The translations under genes were made by a program, and so were the position numbers. The notes beneath the pieces were generated by a model. That model made no database searches. It saw only the letters and a list, made by a program, of their open reading frames with translations, and was not told the DNA's origin. Below, in pieces: positions 1 to 6,290 of a stretch of DNA of 15,307 nt. The DNA is taken from assembly GCA_035255485.1 (NCBI GenBank), contig DATEZO010000307.1, forward strand, positions 1-15,307, given 5' to 3'. How positions within the stretch are numbered: the stretch's first letter is position 1; every line of letters begins with the position of its first letter. This stretch comes from DATEZO01 sp035255485 (GTDB lineage: Bacteria; Pseudomonadota; Gammaproteobacteria; Burkholderiales; Burkholderiaceae_D).

Positions 1-4
1 GTGT

Positions 5-20
5 CGTCAACCGCTTTTTT
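5..20 (-). promoter_or_regulatory. Possible -35 element with upstream A-tract, reading out of the window
   Basis: On the minus strand a run of six A (20-15) is followed by GCGG and TTGACG (10-5). An A-tract just before TTGACG looks like the UP element and -35 box of strong stable-RNA promoters in proteobacteria. The -10 box would lie outside the window, so this stays a weak call. The rest of 1-104, downstream of the enoyl-CoA hydratase stop, is GC-rich and shows no gene. Confidence 0.22.
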
Positions 21-104
21 AGCGCTGCCAACCCCACCTTGCCTCCCGATCGCGCCGCCGCCCCCTTGCTCCTGGGCCCGCGCCGCAACCGGAGCCGAAC
101 TCTA

Positions 105-881
105 TCAAATATTGCGGAAACTTGGCAAGCGCTTTTCAATAAATGCCTGCATTCCTTCCTTCTGATCTTCAGTTGCGAAAGTGCTGTGGAACATTCGTCG
201 CTCGTATTGCACGCCTTCTGCCAGAGTGGATTCGTATGCTCGGTTAACGGATTCCTTGATCATCATGACGGTGGGCAACGACATGCCGGCAATGGTGGTA
301 GCCGCGGCAAGTGCTTCATCGATCAGCTTGTCGGCCGGCACTACGCGTGACACCAATCCGGCGCGCTCCGCTTCAGCCGCATCCATCATGCGTGCAGTCA
401 GGCACATGTCCATCGCCTTGGCTTTTGAGACTGCGCGCGGCAGGCGTTGCGTACCGCCCGCCCCCGGCATGGTGCCAAGCTTGATCTCCGGCTGTCCGAA
501 TTTGGCATTGTCTGCGGCGATGATAAAGTCGCACATCATGGCCAGCTCGCATCCTCCGCCCAAAGCATAACCGGCCACTGCGGCAATCACCGGCTTGCGC
601 ACGGTACGAATCTGTTCCCAGTTGCGGGTAATATAGTTTCCCTTGAATACATCCATGTAGGTATAGCTTGCCATTGCGCCGATATCGGCGCCGGCGGCAA
701 ATGCTTTTTCGCTGCCTGTAAGGACGATGCAGCCAATATTGTCGTCTGCGTCGAACGCCAGCAGCGCATGGCCCAGCTCATCCATGAGGCGATCATTGAG
801 AGCATTGAGCGCCTTGATGCGATTCAAGCGAATCACGCCAACCTTGCCGTGTGTTTCAATGAGAATGTCTTCGTAATTCAT
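105..881 (-). CDS. Enoyl-CoA hydratase, crotonase family
   Basis: Probably hydrates trans-2-enoyl-CoA to 3-hydroxyacyl-CoA in fatty-acid or aromatic-acid beta-oxidation in the cytoplasm. The 258-aa protein has the usual length and layout of the family. The CoA-binding segment ALNALND is near residues 24-30 and the oxyanion-hole segment FAAGADI near 61-67. Both catalytic acids are present: Glu112 in GGGCELAM and Glu132 in GQPEIKLG, 20 residues apart as in mitochondrial enoyl-CoA hydratase, so it should be a true hydratase. The start ATG (881-879) has a good Shine-Dalgarno, CCAGGAGA, seven to eight bases upstream. It stands alone and is divergent from the usp cluster. PaaF/EchA-like members look alike, so the exact pathway cannot be set from sequence. 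Confidence 0.93.
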   Translation of the reverse strand: MNYEDILIETHGKVGVIRLNRIKALNALNDRLMDELGHALLAFDADDNIGCIVLTGSEKAFAAGADIGAMASYTYMDVFKGNYITRNWEQIRTVRKPVIAAVAGYALGGGCELAMMCDFIIAADNAKFGQPEIKLGTMPGAGGTQRLPRAVSKAKAMDMCLTARMMDAAEAERAGLVSRVVPADKLIDEALAAATTIAGMSLPTVMMIKESVNRAYESTLAEGVQYERRMFHSTFATEDQKEGMQAFIEKRLPSFRNI

Positions 882-921
882 GCAGATCTCCTGGCTTATT
901 GATTGATATGGGCATAACCGA

Positions 922-951
922 ATTGTAGTCTGTCGCGGATGTCTGTTGCAG
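922..951 (-). promoter_or_regulatory. Candidate promoter of the enoyl-CoA hydratase gene
   Basis: On the minus strand TACAAT (927-922) is a good -10 hexamer. CTGCAA (951-946) sits 18 bases upstream as a poor -35 (3 of 6 matches). The resulting leader would be about 30 bases. It is the best -10 match in the divergent spacer 882-1103, but the -35 is weak. Confidence 0.25.
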
Positions 952-1012
952 ATATGCCTATCAATTCGTGGGATGCAAATGGCAGATTTTTGCCAGCCAG
1001 CACCTCCTCTCC

Positions 1013-1026
1013 TTGACTTATATCAA
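1013..1026 (+). promoter_or_regulatory. FNR/Anr-type box upstream of the first usp gene
   Basis: TTGAC-TTAT-ATCAA differs from the FNR/Anr consensus TTGAT-N4-ATCAA at one base. Its centre is at 1019.5. AT-rich -10-like sequence lies at about 1045-1054 (TACATA / TAGCAT), so the start of transcription would fall near 1057-1061 and the box near -41.5, the usual place for FNR-type activation. Universal stress genes are known FNR/Anr targets in other proteobacteria. No regulator gene lies in the window. Confidence 0.55.
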
Positions 1027-1103
1027 AGTGCCTTTTAGTGCGGATACATAGCATCAACTGGATAGAGTGATCTCTTTGCTACGCTACACGAAAAAGGATA
1101 ATC

Positions 1104-1541
1104 ATGTTCAAGACGATTCTCGTACCGACTGATGGTTCACCCTTATCCGACAAGGCTATCAATACTGCGATTGAATTTGCTCAGTACAGCGGCAGCAAGA
1201 TCATCGGGTTATCGGTAGCGGAGCCGTATCCTTTTACGCCGCTGTATCAAAATGCATCGGCAAACGATGCCGGCATCTATGAAGAAAAAATGCGGGAGGT
1301 GGCGCAGATGCATGTACTAAAGATCGCGGAAGCCGCCAAAAAAGCCAATGTTCCCTGTGAAACAAGTATTGCTCAGTCATTCAGCCCTTATGAGGAAATC
1401 TTAGCTGCGGCAAAAAAGTTCGGTTGCGATGCGATTTTCATGGCATCGCATGGCCGCAAGGGATTGAACAAGCTATTTATCGGCAGCGAAACGCAGAAAG
1501 TCCTGGCACACACTGCTATTCCGGTAATGGTATTCCGCTAG
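1104..1541 (+). CDS. Universal stress protein, UspA family (paralog 1)
   Basis: A single-domain 145-aa Usp protein, cytoplasmic, probably a nucleotide-binding dimer active in stress or low-oxygen survival. The N-terminal strand and Asp motif FKTILVPTDGS is at residues 2-12. The C-terminal nucleotide-binding loop, ASHG followed by nine residues and GS, spans about 114-128, so this looks like the ATP-binding type rather than the E. coli UspA type. The ATG has an AAGGA Shine-Dalgarno seven to eight bases upstream. It shares 89 of 145 residues (61%) with the next usp product, which points to a local duplication. An FNR-type box lies about 80 bases upstream of the start codon. The specific ligand or role is not known. 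Confidence 0.93.
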   Translation: MFKTILVPTDGSPLSDKAINTAIEFAQYSGSKIIGLSVAEPYPFTPLYQNASANDAGIYEEKMREVAQMHVLKIAEAAKKANVPCETSIAQSFSPYEEILAAAKKFGCDAIFMASHGRKGLNKLFIGSETQKVLAHTAIPVMVFR

Positions 1542-1690
1542 CAGCCTGCCGATAGCATCCGGATAGAAATACTTGAATCGATTTCCTTTTGCGCATTATT
1601 TTTTCCGATTATCTTTGCGTGCCTTTCCACGATTTTTCCACATCAAAATTCATGCATCAGTTGCAGCACCCATCGATAATCGATTTTCGG

Positions 1691-1704
1691 TTGACATGCC
1701 TCAA
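1691..1704 (+). promoter_or_regulatory. Weaker FNR-like box or TTGACA promoter element before the second usp gene
   Basis: TTGAC-ATGC-CTCAA has two mismatches to the FNR/Anr consensus. CATGAT at 1729-1734 could be its -10, which would again put the box near -41.5. The same bases also give a perfect -35 TTGACA (1691-1696) with CATGAT at 1713-1718 as the -10. The two readings are not separable by eye. The rest of the 238-base spacer 1542-1779 is AT-rich and shows no gene. Confidence 0.3.
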
Positions 1705-1779
1705 ACATATCCCATGATGAATTTGTCACATGATTTGTTATCTATCCTGTCATTAGCACAGGAACAAAGGAGAAGCAGC

Positions 1780-2217
1780 GTGTTCAAAACTATCTTGTTG
1801 CCGACAGATGGGTCCGAATTATCGAACAAGGCCATGTATGCCGCTTTTGAAATTGCAAAGATAAGCGGTGCCAAGGTGATTGCGTTGTCGGTAGCGGAGC
1901 CTTATCCGTTTGCACCGTTGGCAGAAGTTGCCATAACGGCGGAAGGGGCGATTTACGATGACTCCATGAAAAAGCTGGCGCAGCACAATGTACAAACGGT
2001 GATCGATGCAGCAAGCCGCGCCAATGTTCCCTGCGAATCCCTCACTGCACAGTCCTATCATCCATATGCGGAAATTATCGATGCGGCAACCAAATTCAAC
2101 TGCGACGTGATTGTGATGGCTTCCCATGGAAGAAAAGGTCTGAACAAATTATTTGCCGGTAGCGAAACGCAAAAAGTATTAACCCATTCCACGATCCCAG
2201 TTCTGGTATTCCGTTAA
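1780..2217 (+). CDS. Universal stress protein, UspA family (paralog 2)
   Basis: Second 145-aa Usp domain protein, 61% identical to the first and exactly the same length when started at GTG 1780. That start is chosen because AAAGGAGA lies seven bases upstream and because the protein then begins FKTILLPTDGS just as paralog 1 does. An upstream in-frame start at 1573 would add 69 residues with no Usp homology. The ASHG-x9-GS nucleotide-binding loop is intact near 114-128. The hemerythrin-like gene follows after 27 bases on the same strand, so the two are probably co-transcribed. GC content is low for this genome: 28 of 60 bases in 1801-1860. Confidence 0.92.
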   Translation: MFKTILLPTDGSELSNKAMYAAFEIAKISGAKVIALSVAEPYPFAPLAEVAITAEGAIYDDSMKKLAQHNVQTVIDAASRANVPCESLTAQSYHPYAEIIDAATKFNCDVIVMASHGRKGLNKLFAGSETQKVLTHSTIPVLVFR

Positions 2218-2244
2218 ATGCCGGGCTGCAAAGGAGACATGCTA

Positions 2245-2688
2245 ATGCTGAACGCAATTTGGCCGCCCAGGATGCCAACTGGTACGGCTGCTTTGGATAT
2301 GTTACATCGCGAATTTCTCCATGACCTTGCCTGCCTGGCATGCGAGTCGGAGAAAAATTTTGAACAACGCTATCGTGCCTTCGTACAGACAGCAGAATAT
2401 GTTTTTTCAACGGAAGAACAATGGATGGAAATGATTGATTGCCCTGCCCTCAAACATCACCGCGAGCAGCATGCCAGGGCGTTGGGTGCATTACATCACG
2501 TGCATTTGATGGTAATGTGCGGCGATCTTGAAACAGGGCGTGACGTTGCTGTCCGGCTTCTGCCTCAATGGTTTACTTTTCATGCTGCGACCATGGATAC
2601 CGCGTTAGGCATGGAACTGCAAAGTGCGAATGCCGATCTGGCATTGGTGATGCCTGAACCATACATTCCGTATGCGGAACACATGTAG
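2245..2688 (+). CDS. Hemerythrin-like protein with one iron-ligand histidine replaced
   Basis: A 147-aa single-domain protein of the bacterial hemerythrin type, normally a cytoplasmic four-helix bundle with an oxygen-binding di-iron site. Ligand positions seen: His21 (LHREF), Glu57 (FSTEEQWM), His72 and His76 (HHREQH), His113 and Asp118 (HAATMD). The Glu57-x14-His72-x3-His76 and His113-x4-Asp118 spacings match the family. The His expected four residues before Glu57 (usually HFxxEE) is Val53, so one ligand of the second iron is missing. The loop between His76 and His113 is longer than in classic members (36 residues rather than about 23). ATG 2245 is preferred: AAGGAG lies eight bases upstream, against two bases for ATG 2239. 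The gene follows usp2 closely, suggesting an oxygen, NO or iron sensing or storage role in a micro-oxic stress response. Confidence 0.78.
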   Translation: MLNAIWPPRMPTGTAALDMLHREFLHDLACLACESEKNFEQRYRAFVQTAEYVFSTEEQWMEMIDCPALKHHREQHARALGALHHVHLMVMCGDLETGRDVAVRLLPQWFTFHAATMDTALGMELQSANADLALVMPEPYIPYAEHM

Positions 2689-2722
2689 CAATTTTCGCGC
2701 CGTGCGATGAGCACAGCCGTAT

Positions 2723-2796
2723 TTTATACATACCCCAGTATTTTTTAATACCCGCCATTTTGCTTGGCGCACATATGTATTTTTGAATATACTCCC
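2723..2796 (+). repeat. Intergenic repeat, copy A (two-block AT-rich element)
   Basis: This 74-base stretch matches 10548-10621 without gaps. TTTATAC is at offset 0. At offset 15 is GTATTT followed by AAT and CCCGC (16 of 18 identical, 2738-2755). After 15 unconserved bases comes ACATA-GTATTT-TATACTCCC (21 of 26 identical, 2771-2796). It lies between the converging hemerythrin-like gene and mltA. Function unknown; I do not recognise it as a named family. Confidence 0.6.
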
Positions 2797-2807
2797 GCAT
2801 TTCATCA

Positions 2808-2858
2808 AAAACGGCATGCGCTGGAACATTCGCATCCAAGTCCAATGCAGGCCGTTTT
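2808..2858. terminator. Long imperfect hairpin, probable two-way terminator
   Basis: AAAACGGC (2808-2815) pairs perfectly with GCCGTTTT (2851-2858). The stem continues inward with TGCG/TGCA (one G-U pair) and TGGA/TCCA, separated by two single mismatches, and has a 15-base loop (2826-2840). The A and T ends provide a short U run in either direction. It sits between the converging hemerythrin-like gene and mltA, so it can end both transcripts. The U run is only four long, so the strength is uncertain. Confidence 0.55.
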
Positions 2859-2908
2859 GCGACTTCTGATGGCAACTTCTGGAAAAGACGATGACTGCGT
2901 CAATATTC

Positions 2909-4114
2909 CTATTCTGCCGGCATGCCTGGTTTCGGCAGCAGTAGCCACATTCTTCCACGCTGTTTCATCCTACCGGCTTTCCCGCCTGCCTCGCTGCCAA
3001 ATCCCCAGAACAAATCGGCGCGCACCGGATTTCTGATGGCCCCACCGGTATCCTGCGCCAGCATCAGGCGCTGCAATGGCATATCGCTGGCAGGTTGCGT
3101 CGTCGCCAGGAACACCGGCGCGCCAAGCGGAATGAATTGCGGATCGATAGCAATCGATCGTGCTGGCGTCAAGGGAACGCCGAATGCGCCTTTAGGGCCC
3201 TGGTTCGGCGCACTTAATTTTTCTTCCTTGAAAAATACATAGCTCGGATTGGCATTCAGCAATTCCTGCCGACGCGCCGGGTGAGCAACATACCAGGCCT
3301 TGATGGTTTGTGCCGAAGCCTGATCCAGCGTCAATTCGCCCCGATCGACCAGATAACGCCCGATCGATTTGTAAGGATAACCATTCTGGTCCGCGTAGGC
3401 GACACGCACCGTTTCCCTGGTATCGGTCAATTGCACGCGCCCCGATCCTTGCACCTGCAGAAAGAAGGCCTCGATCGGATCGTCCACCCACAGCAGTTCC
3501 TTGCCCGGCAAACCGCCCGCCTGCATCATTTCGGCACGCGACAGGTACGGCACAACCTTGTTGCCTGCGAGCCGCCCGCGCAGACGCATGTTTTTCAGCT
3601 CTGGATAAACGCTCGACAGATCGATCGTCAGCAGATCATCCGGCGCGCCATACAGCGGCGTTTGATAGGGACCACCGCGCTTGCGGGCGCCACGCAGCAG
3701 CGGCTCGTAATACCCGGTCACCAGGCCGTTATCCGATCCGTCCTGATTGAATACCTGGTACGGCGTGAAAAACGTCTCGAAAAACAGTCGCACCGCATGC
3801 GCATCGCGACCGTCGACGTCACGCGCAATCGTACAGGTTTCCTGCCATTCCGCTCGCTTGATCAGCACGCTGCATGAGGTGAGAAAGGCAGGCCATGCTT
3901 CGCGCACATCATCGGCATTCCAGCCGGGCAACGCGGAAAATGTACCGGGACGCAGGAGCTGGACCGGCTGGGCGGCCGGCGGCATCGGCTGGGCGGGAGG
4001 CGCTTTCTCAGGCGGGATTGGCTCGGGCGCGATAGTGGTGCAGGCGGCAATGCCCAGTGCAACGGAGAGTACGGAGACGAGTAAACTAATGTGCTTGAAA
4101 GGTGTAAACGACAT
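2909..4114 (-). CDS. mltA: Membrane-bound lytic murein transglycosylase A
   Basis: Cleaves the MurNAc-GlcNAc bond of peptidoglycan with formation of 1,6-anhydro-MurNAc, acting from the inner face of the outer membrane. The 401-aa product begins with a lipoprotein signal: hydrophobic stretch 9-22 and lipobox IAAC with Cys25. A Pro-rich linker follows to about residue 55. The MltA domain carries GYYEPLLRGAR near 135-145 and LLWVDDPIEAFFLQVQGSG near 208-226. The C-terminal 3D domain has AQDTGGAI, where Asp355 corresponds to the proposed catalytic Asp of E. coli MltA, and ends in FWGFGSEAG and a WLLLP strand. No clear Shine-Dalgarno precedes ATG 4114. A small plus-strand gene starts 14 bases away, so the promoter must lie inside that gene or mltA must be read through from apaG. 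Confidence 0.95.
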   Translation of the reverse strand: MSFTPFKHISLLVSVLSVALGIAACTTIAPEPIPPEKAPPAQPMPPAAQPVQLLRPGTFSALPGWNADDVREAWPAFLTSCSVLIKRAEWQETCTIARDVDGRDAHAVRLFFETFFTPYQVFNQDGSDNGLVTGYYEPLLRGARKRGGPYQTPLYGAPDDLLTIDLSSVYPELKNMRLRGRLAGNKVVPYLSRAEMMQAGGLPGKELLWVDDPIEAFFLQVQGSGRVQLTDTRETVRVAYADQNGYPYKSIGRYLVDRGELTLDQASAQTIKAWYVAHPARRQELLNANPSYVFFKEEKLSAPNQGPKGAFGVPLTPARSIAIDPQFIPLGAPVFLATTQPASDMPLQRLMLAQDTGGAIRNPVRADLFWGFGSEAGGKAGRMKQRGRMWLLLPKPGMPAE

Positions 4115-4128
4115 AAGGAAATTCTGCT

Positions 4129-4269
4129 ATGTGGCTATTGATGCTGGAGGCAGGCGCGGCACTTTCTATCCTGGTATTCATTGTCTGGTGGACGATGTCT
4201 TCCGGCAACAAGCCGACGCATCGCCCGCCCAAGAACACGCCGTCGGCAAAGGAGGAAGACGCTCGCTGA
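4129..4269 (+). CDS. Small single-span membrane protein, unknown function
   Basis: A 46-codon ORF reading MWLLMLEAGAALSILVFIV near its start, then WWTMSSGNK and a polar, charged tail ending in KEEDAR. It has one likely transmembrane helix (about residues 2-22), probably with the charged tail in the cytoplasm. AAGGAA (4115-4120) stands eight bases before the ATG, a proper Shine-Dalgarno. About three quarters of the codons end in G or C, as expected for a real gene here. It lies on the opposite strand between mltA (starts 14 bases apart) and apaG (stops 13 bases apart). Short ORFs like this are often missed by gene callers. I do not recognise a family; a chance ORF cannot be excluded. Confidence 0.6.
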   Translation: MWLLMLEAGAALSILVFIVWWTMSSGNKPTHRPPKNTPSAKEEDAR

Positions 4270-4282
4270 CATGGCTGCACTA

Positions 4283-4657
4283 TCAATGCAGCGCATGCGG
4301 CAAGGCCAGCGAAAACTCCGGTATCGGCACTTCGAACTGTTCGCCATCCTCCGCGACGCAAAAATATTTGCCCGCCATGGAACCTTGCGGTGTTGCCAGC
4401 GTCGCGCCGCTGGTGTATTCGAACTGCTCGCCCGGCTTCAGAAACGGCTGATGGCCGACCACGCCAAGACCGCGCACTTCTTCAATCCGGCCATGCGCAT
4501 CTGTAATGGTCCAGTGACGGGAAACCAGTTGGGCGCCGACCTGGCCCGTATTCTGAATCTGGATGGCATAGGCGAATGCATACTTGCAACGCTCTGGAGC
4601 GGATTGTTCTTCCAGATATTGCGTCTTTACCGTCACAGTCAATTCATAAGCTGCCAT
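4283..4657 (-). CDS. apaG: ApaG domain protein
   Basis: Stand-alone ApaG (DUF525) protein of 124 aa with a fibronectin-III-like fold. Its biochemical role is not settled; in enterobacteria it lies beside apaH and has been linked to cobalt and magnesium phenotypes. The family signature GLGVVGHQPFLKPGE, then YTSGATLATPQGSMAGKY, is clear in the middle. The start is set at ATG 4657, because AAAGGAG (4670-4664) lies six bases upstream and MAAYELTV then matches the usual ApaG beginning and length; a farther ATG at 4675 would add six residues with no ribosome site. It is divergent from rpe and upstream of mltA on the same strand, with a small opposing gene between. Confidence 0.94.
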   Translation of the reverse strand: MAAYELTVTVKTQYLEEQSAPERCKYAFAYAIQIQNTGQVGAQLVSRHWTITDAHGRIEEVRGLGVVGHQPFLKPGEQFEYTSGATLATPQGSMAGKYFCVAEDGEQFEVPIPEFSLALPHALH

Positions 4658-4754
4658 GTGAAGCTCCTTTATCATGGTGTGTTATTTACGCGGTCCGGCG
4701 TCCGGTTGCACATGACATCCTGCAACAGCACAAGCCCTCGTTCCGTATCGCCAA

Positions 4755-4780
4755 GGTAAAATAGCGCTTCTCTTTTTACC
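4755..4780. promoter_or_regulatory. Inverted repeat over the rpe translation start region
   Basis: GGTAAAA (4755-4761) and TTTTACC (4774-4780) are perfect 7-base arms around 12 bases. The right arm ends nine bases before the rpe ATG, where a Shine-Dalgarno would normally be, and none is visible. TAAAAT (4757-4762) inside the left arm could be a -10 box. It may be an operator or an RNA hairpin affecting rpe initiation. Confidence 0.4.
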
Positions 4781-4789
4781 GTGATCGCC

Positions 4790-5455
4790 ATGCCTACCTA
4801 CCGAATCGCTCCCAGCATACTGTCCGCCGATTTCGCCCGCCTGGGCGAAGAAGTCCGCAATGTCGTGGCCGCTGGCGCCGATATCATCCATTTCGACGTA
4901 ATGGACAACCATTATGTTCCAAATCTGACAATCGGGCCGCTGGTTTGCCAGGCGATCCGCCCGCATGTGCAAGTACCGATCGATGTGCACCTGATGGTCA
5001 AGCCGGTGGACCGCATCATCCCGGACTTCGCCAAGGCTGGCGCAAATTTCATCACATTCCACCCCGAAGCGTCCGAACATATCGACCGCTCGCTGCAACT
5101 GATCCGCGAACACGGCTGCAAGGCCGGCCTGGTATTCAATCCCGCCACCCCGTTGCATTATCTGGAACATGTGATGGACAAGCTCGACATGATCCTGATC
5201 ATGTCGGTCAATCCGGGCTACGGCGGCCAGTCGTTCATTCCGCAGGCGCTGCAGAAAATCGCAGCCGTGCGCAAGCTGATCGACGACTCCGGCCGCGACA
5301 TCATGCTGGAAGTCGATGGCGGCATCAAGACCGAGAATATTGCTGAAGCGGCACGCGCCGGAGCGGATACGTTTGTGGCCGGCTCGGCGATCTTTGGCAA
5401 GCCGGATTACAAGGCCGTGATCGACGCCATGCGAACAGCGCTCGCCGGCGCATGA
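4790..5455 (+). CDS. rpe: Ribulose-phosphate 3-epimerase
   Basis: Interconverts D-ribulose 5-phosphate and D-xylulose 5-phosphate in the pentose phosphate and Calvin pathways; a cytoplasmic TIM-barrel metalloenzyme. The 221-aa protein has the family start APSILSADF, metal ligands and catalytic acids His34 and Asp36 (HFDVMDNHYVPN), His67 (DVHLMVKP) and Asp176 (EVDGGI), and the phosphate-binding segments NPGYGGQ and VAGSAIF. ATG 4790 is preferred over the in-frame GTG 4781, since MPTYRIAPSIL is the usual beginning. No Shine-Dalgarno is evident. It is the first gene of the plus-strand series rpe-gph-trp. Placement of rpe next to gph and trpE is common in betaproteobacteria. Confidence 0.96.
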   Translation: MPTYRIAPSILSADFARLGEEVRNVVAAGADIIHFDVMDNHYVPNLTIGPLVCQAIRPHVQVPIDVHLMVKPVDRIIPDFAKAGANFITFHPEASEHIDRSLQLIREHGCKAGLVFNPATPLHYLEHVMDKLDMILIMSVNPGYGGQSFIPQALQKIAAVRKLIDDSGRDIMLEVDGGIKTENIAEAARAGADTFVAGSAIFGKPDYKAVIDAMRTALAGA

Positions 5456-5517
5456 CCCACAAGGATGCCGGCACACCAGAACCTTTCTGCGTGTCCGGCG
5501 AGAGGATAGCCCGTTCC

Positions 5518-6201
5518 ATGCTGCACGATATCAAAGCCGTCATCATTGACCTGGACGGCACCATGCTCGACACTGCACCCGATTTCCAATGCGCAATCAA
5601 CCGCATGCGCGCGGAATTCGACTTGCCGCCGCTTGATCTCGACACCATCAAGAATTTCGTCGGCAAGGGCACGGAAAACCTGATGCGGCGGGTGCTCGCC
5701 GTCAACTTCGACGAAGCCGGCGTGGAACGCCATTTCGAAACGGCGCTGGTATCGTATCAGCGCCATTATCTGGCGATCAATGGCGACCAGGCGTCGATTT
5801 ACCCCGGTGTGCTGGAAGGCTTGCAGGCATTGCGCGCGAAAGGCTTGCGGCTGGCCTGCGTCACCAACAAGCCGATTGCATTCGCCCGGCCACTGTTGCA
5901 AAAGAAAGGATTGGCTGCCTATTTCGAGCTGCTCTACGGCGGCGATTCGCTGCCCAGGAAAAAACCCGATCCATATCCGCTGTTGAAAGTCTGCAAGGAT
6001 TTCGGCTTGCGCCCGCCGCAGGCGGTCGCCATTGGCGACTCATCAAATGACGCGCAAGCGGCGCGGGCGGCTGGCTGCCGCGTGCTGAATGTGCCGTATG
6101 GCTACAATCACGGCGAATCTATACAAGATGCCGATTCCGATGGTATAGTTTCCACCCTGCTCGATGCAGCGCATTTTATTTCTGCAAATCCATACGCATG
6201 A
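5518..6201 (+). CDS. gph: Phosphoglycolate phosphatase, HAD family
   Basis: Hydrolyses 2-phosphoglycolate, arising from DNA repair or RuBisCO oxygenation, to glycolate. HAD motifs are all present: motif I IDLDGT with nucleophile Asp11 and Asp13, motif II VTNKP, motif III KKPDP, and motif IV IGDSSNDAQAARAAG. A cap domain lies between motifs I and II. From ATG 5518 the protein is 227 aa, a normal size; AGAGGA lies 11 bases upstream, a bit far. An in-frame ATG at 5452 overlaps the rpe stop as ATGA and would add 22 residues with no HAD homology; that start is possible by translational coupling. The stop codon TGA (6199-6201) overlaps the start of the Trp-rich leader ORF. Confidence 0.92.
   Translation: MLHDIKAVIIDLDGTMLDTAPDFQCAINRMRAEFDLPPLDLDTIKNFVGKGTENLMRRVLAVNFDEAGVERHFETALVSYQRHYLAINGDQASIYPGVLEGLQALRAKGLRLACVTNKPIAFARPLLQKKGLAAYFELLYGGDSLPRKKPDPYPLLKVCKDFGLRPPQAVAIGDSSNDAQAARAAGCRVLNVPYGYNHGESIQDADSDGIVSTLLDAAHFISANPYA
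6141..6149 (+). promoter_or_regulatory. Extended -10 element, possible internal trp promoter
   Basis: TGGTATAGT is an extended -10 (TG, one base, TATAGT with 5 of 6 matches) inside the 3' end of gph. No convincing -35 is seen at 16-18 bases. Transcription would begin near 6156, giving a leader of about 225 bases before trpE that includes the Trp-rich ORF and the hairpin. It would let the trp genes be expressed apart from rpe-gph. Confidence 0.4.
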
Positions 6202-6287
6202 TGTTTCTCGACAAAAAACGCAACGCAGCAACGCCGGCCGCCTTTGGGGCCTGGCTATGGCGACGCTGGCAATCCTGGGCTGAATAA
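6198..6287 (+). CDS. trpL: trp operon leader peptide, Trp-rich
   Basis: A 29-codon ORF beginning MMFLDKKRN and ending AWLWRRWQSWAE before TAA (6285-6287). Four Trp codons (6252, 6258, 6267, 6276) occur within nine codons, far above chance. It lies 95 bases upstream of trpE and is followed by a hairpin with seven T. This is the classic layout of ribosome-mediated attenuation, where stalling at Trp codons when charged tRNA-Trp is scarce prevents early termination. No good Shine-Dalgarno is seen. The two tandem ATG codons (6198, 6201) overlap or abut the gph stop TGA 6199-6201, so initiation is probably coupled to gph translation. It is too short for ordinary gene callers. Confidence 0.8.
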   Translation: MMFLDKKRNAATPAAFGAWLWRRWQSWAE

Positions 6288-6290
6288 CCC

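Noticed and set aside
980..994. Sigma-54-like TGGCA...TGC sequence upstream of the first usp gene
   Set aside because: The GG to GC spacing is one base short of the strict sigma-54 requirement. The bases are better read as a small inverted repeat TGGCA-N6-TGCCA.
1573..1779. N-terminal extension of 69 residues on the second universal stress protein
   Set aside because: It has no Usp homology and is AT-rich like the spacer. GTG 1780 has a strong ribosome site and gives the same 145-aa length as the paralog.
4705..4726. Inverted repeat GTTGCA-N10-TGCAAC between apaG and rpe
   Set aside because: Six-base arms with a ten-base spacer are not rare enough by themselves, and no promoter element lines up with it convincingly.
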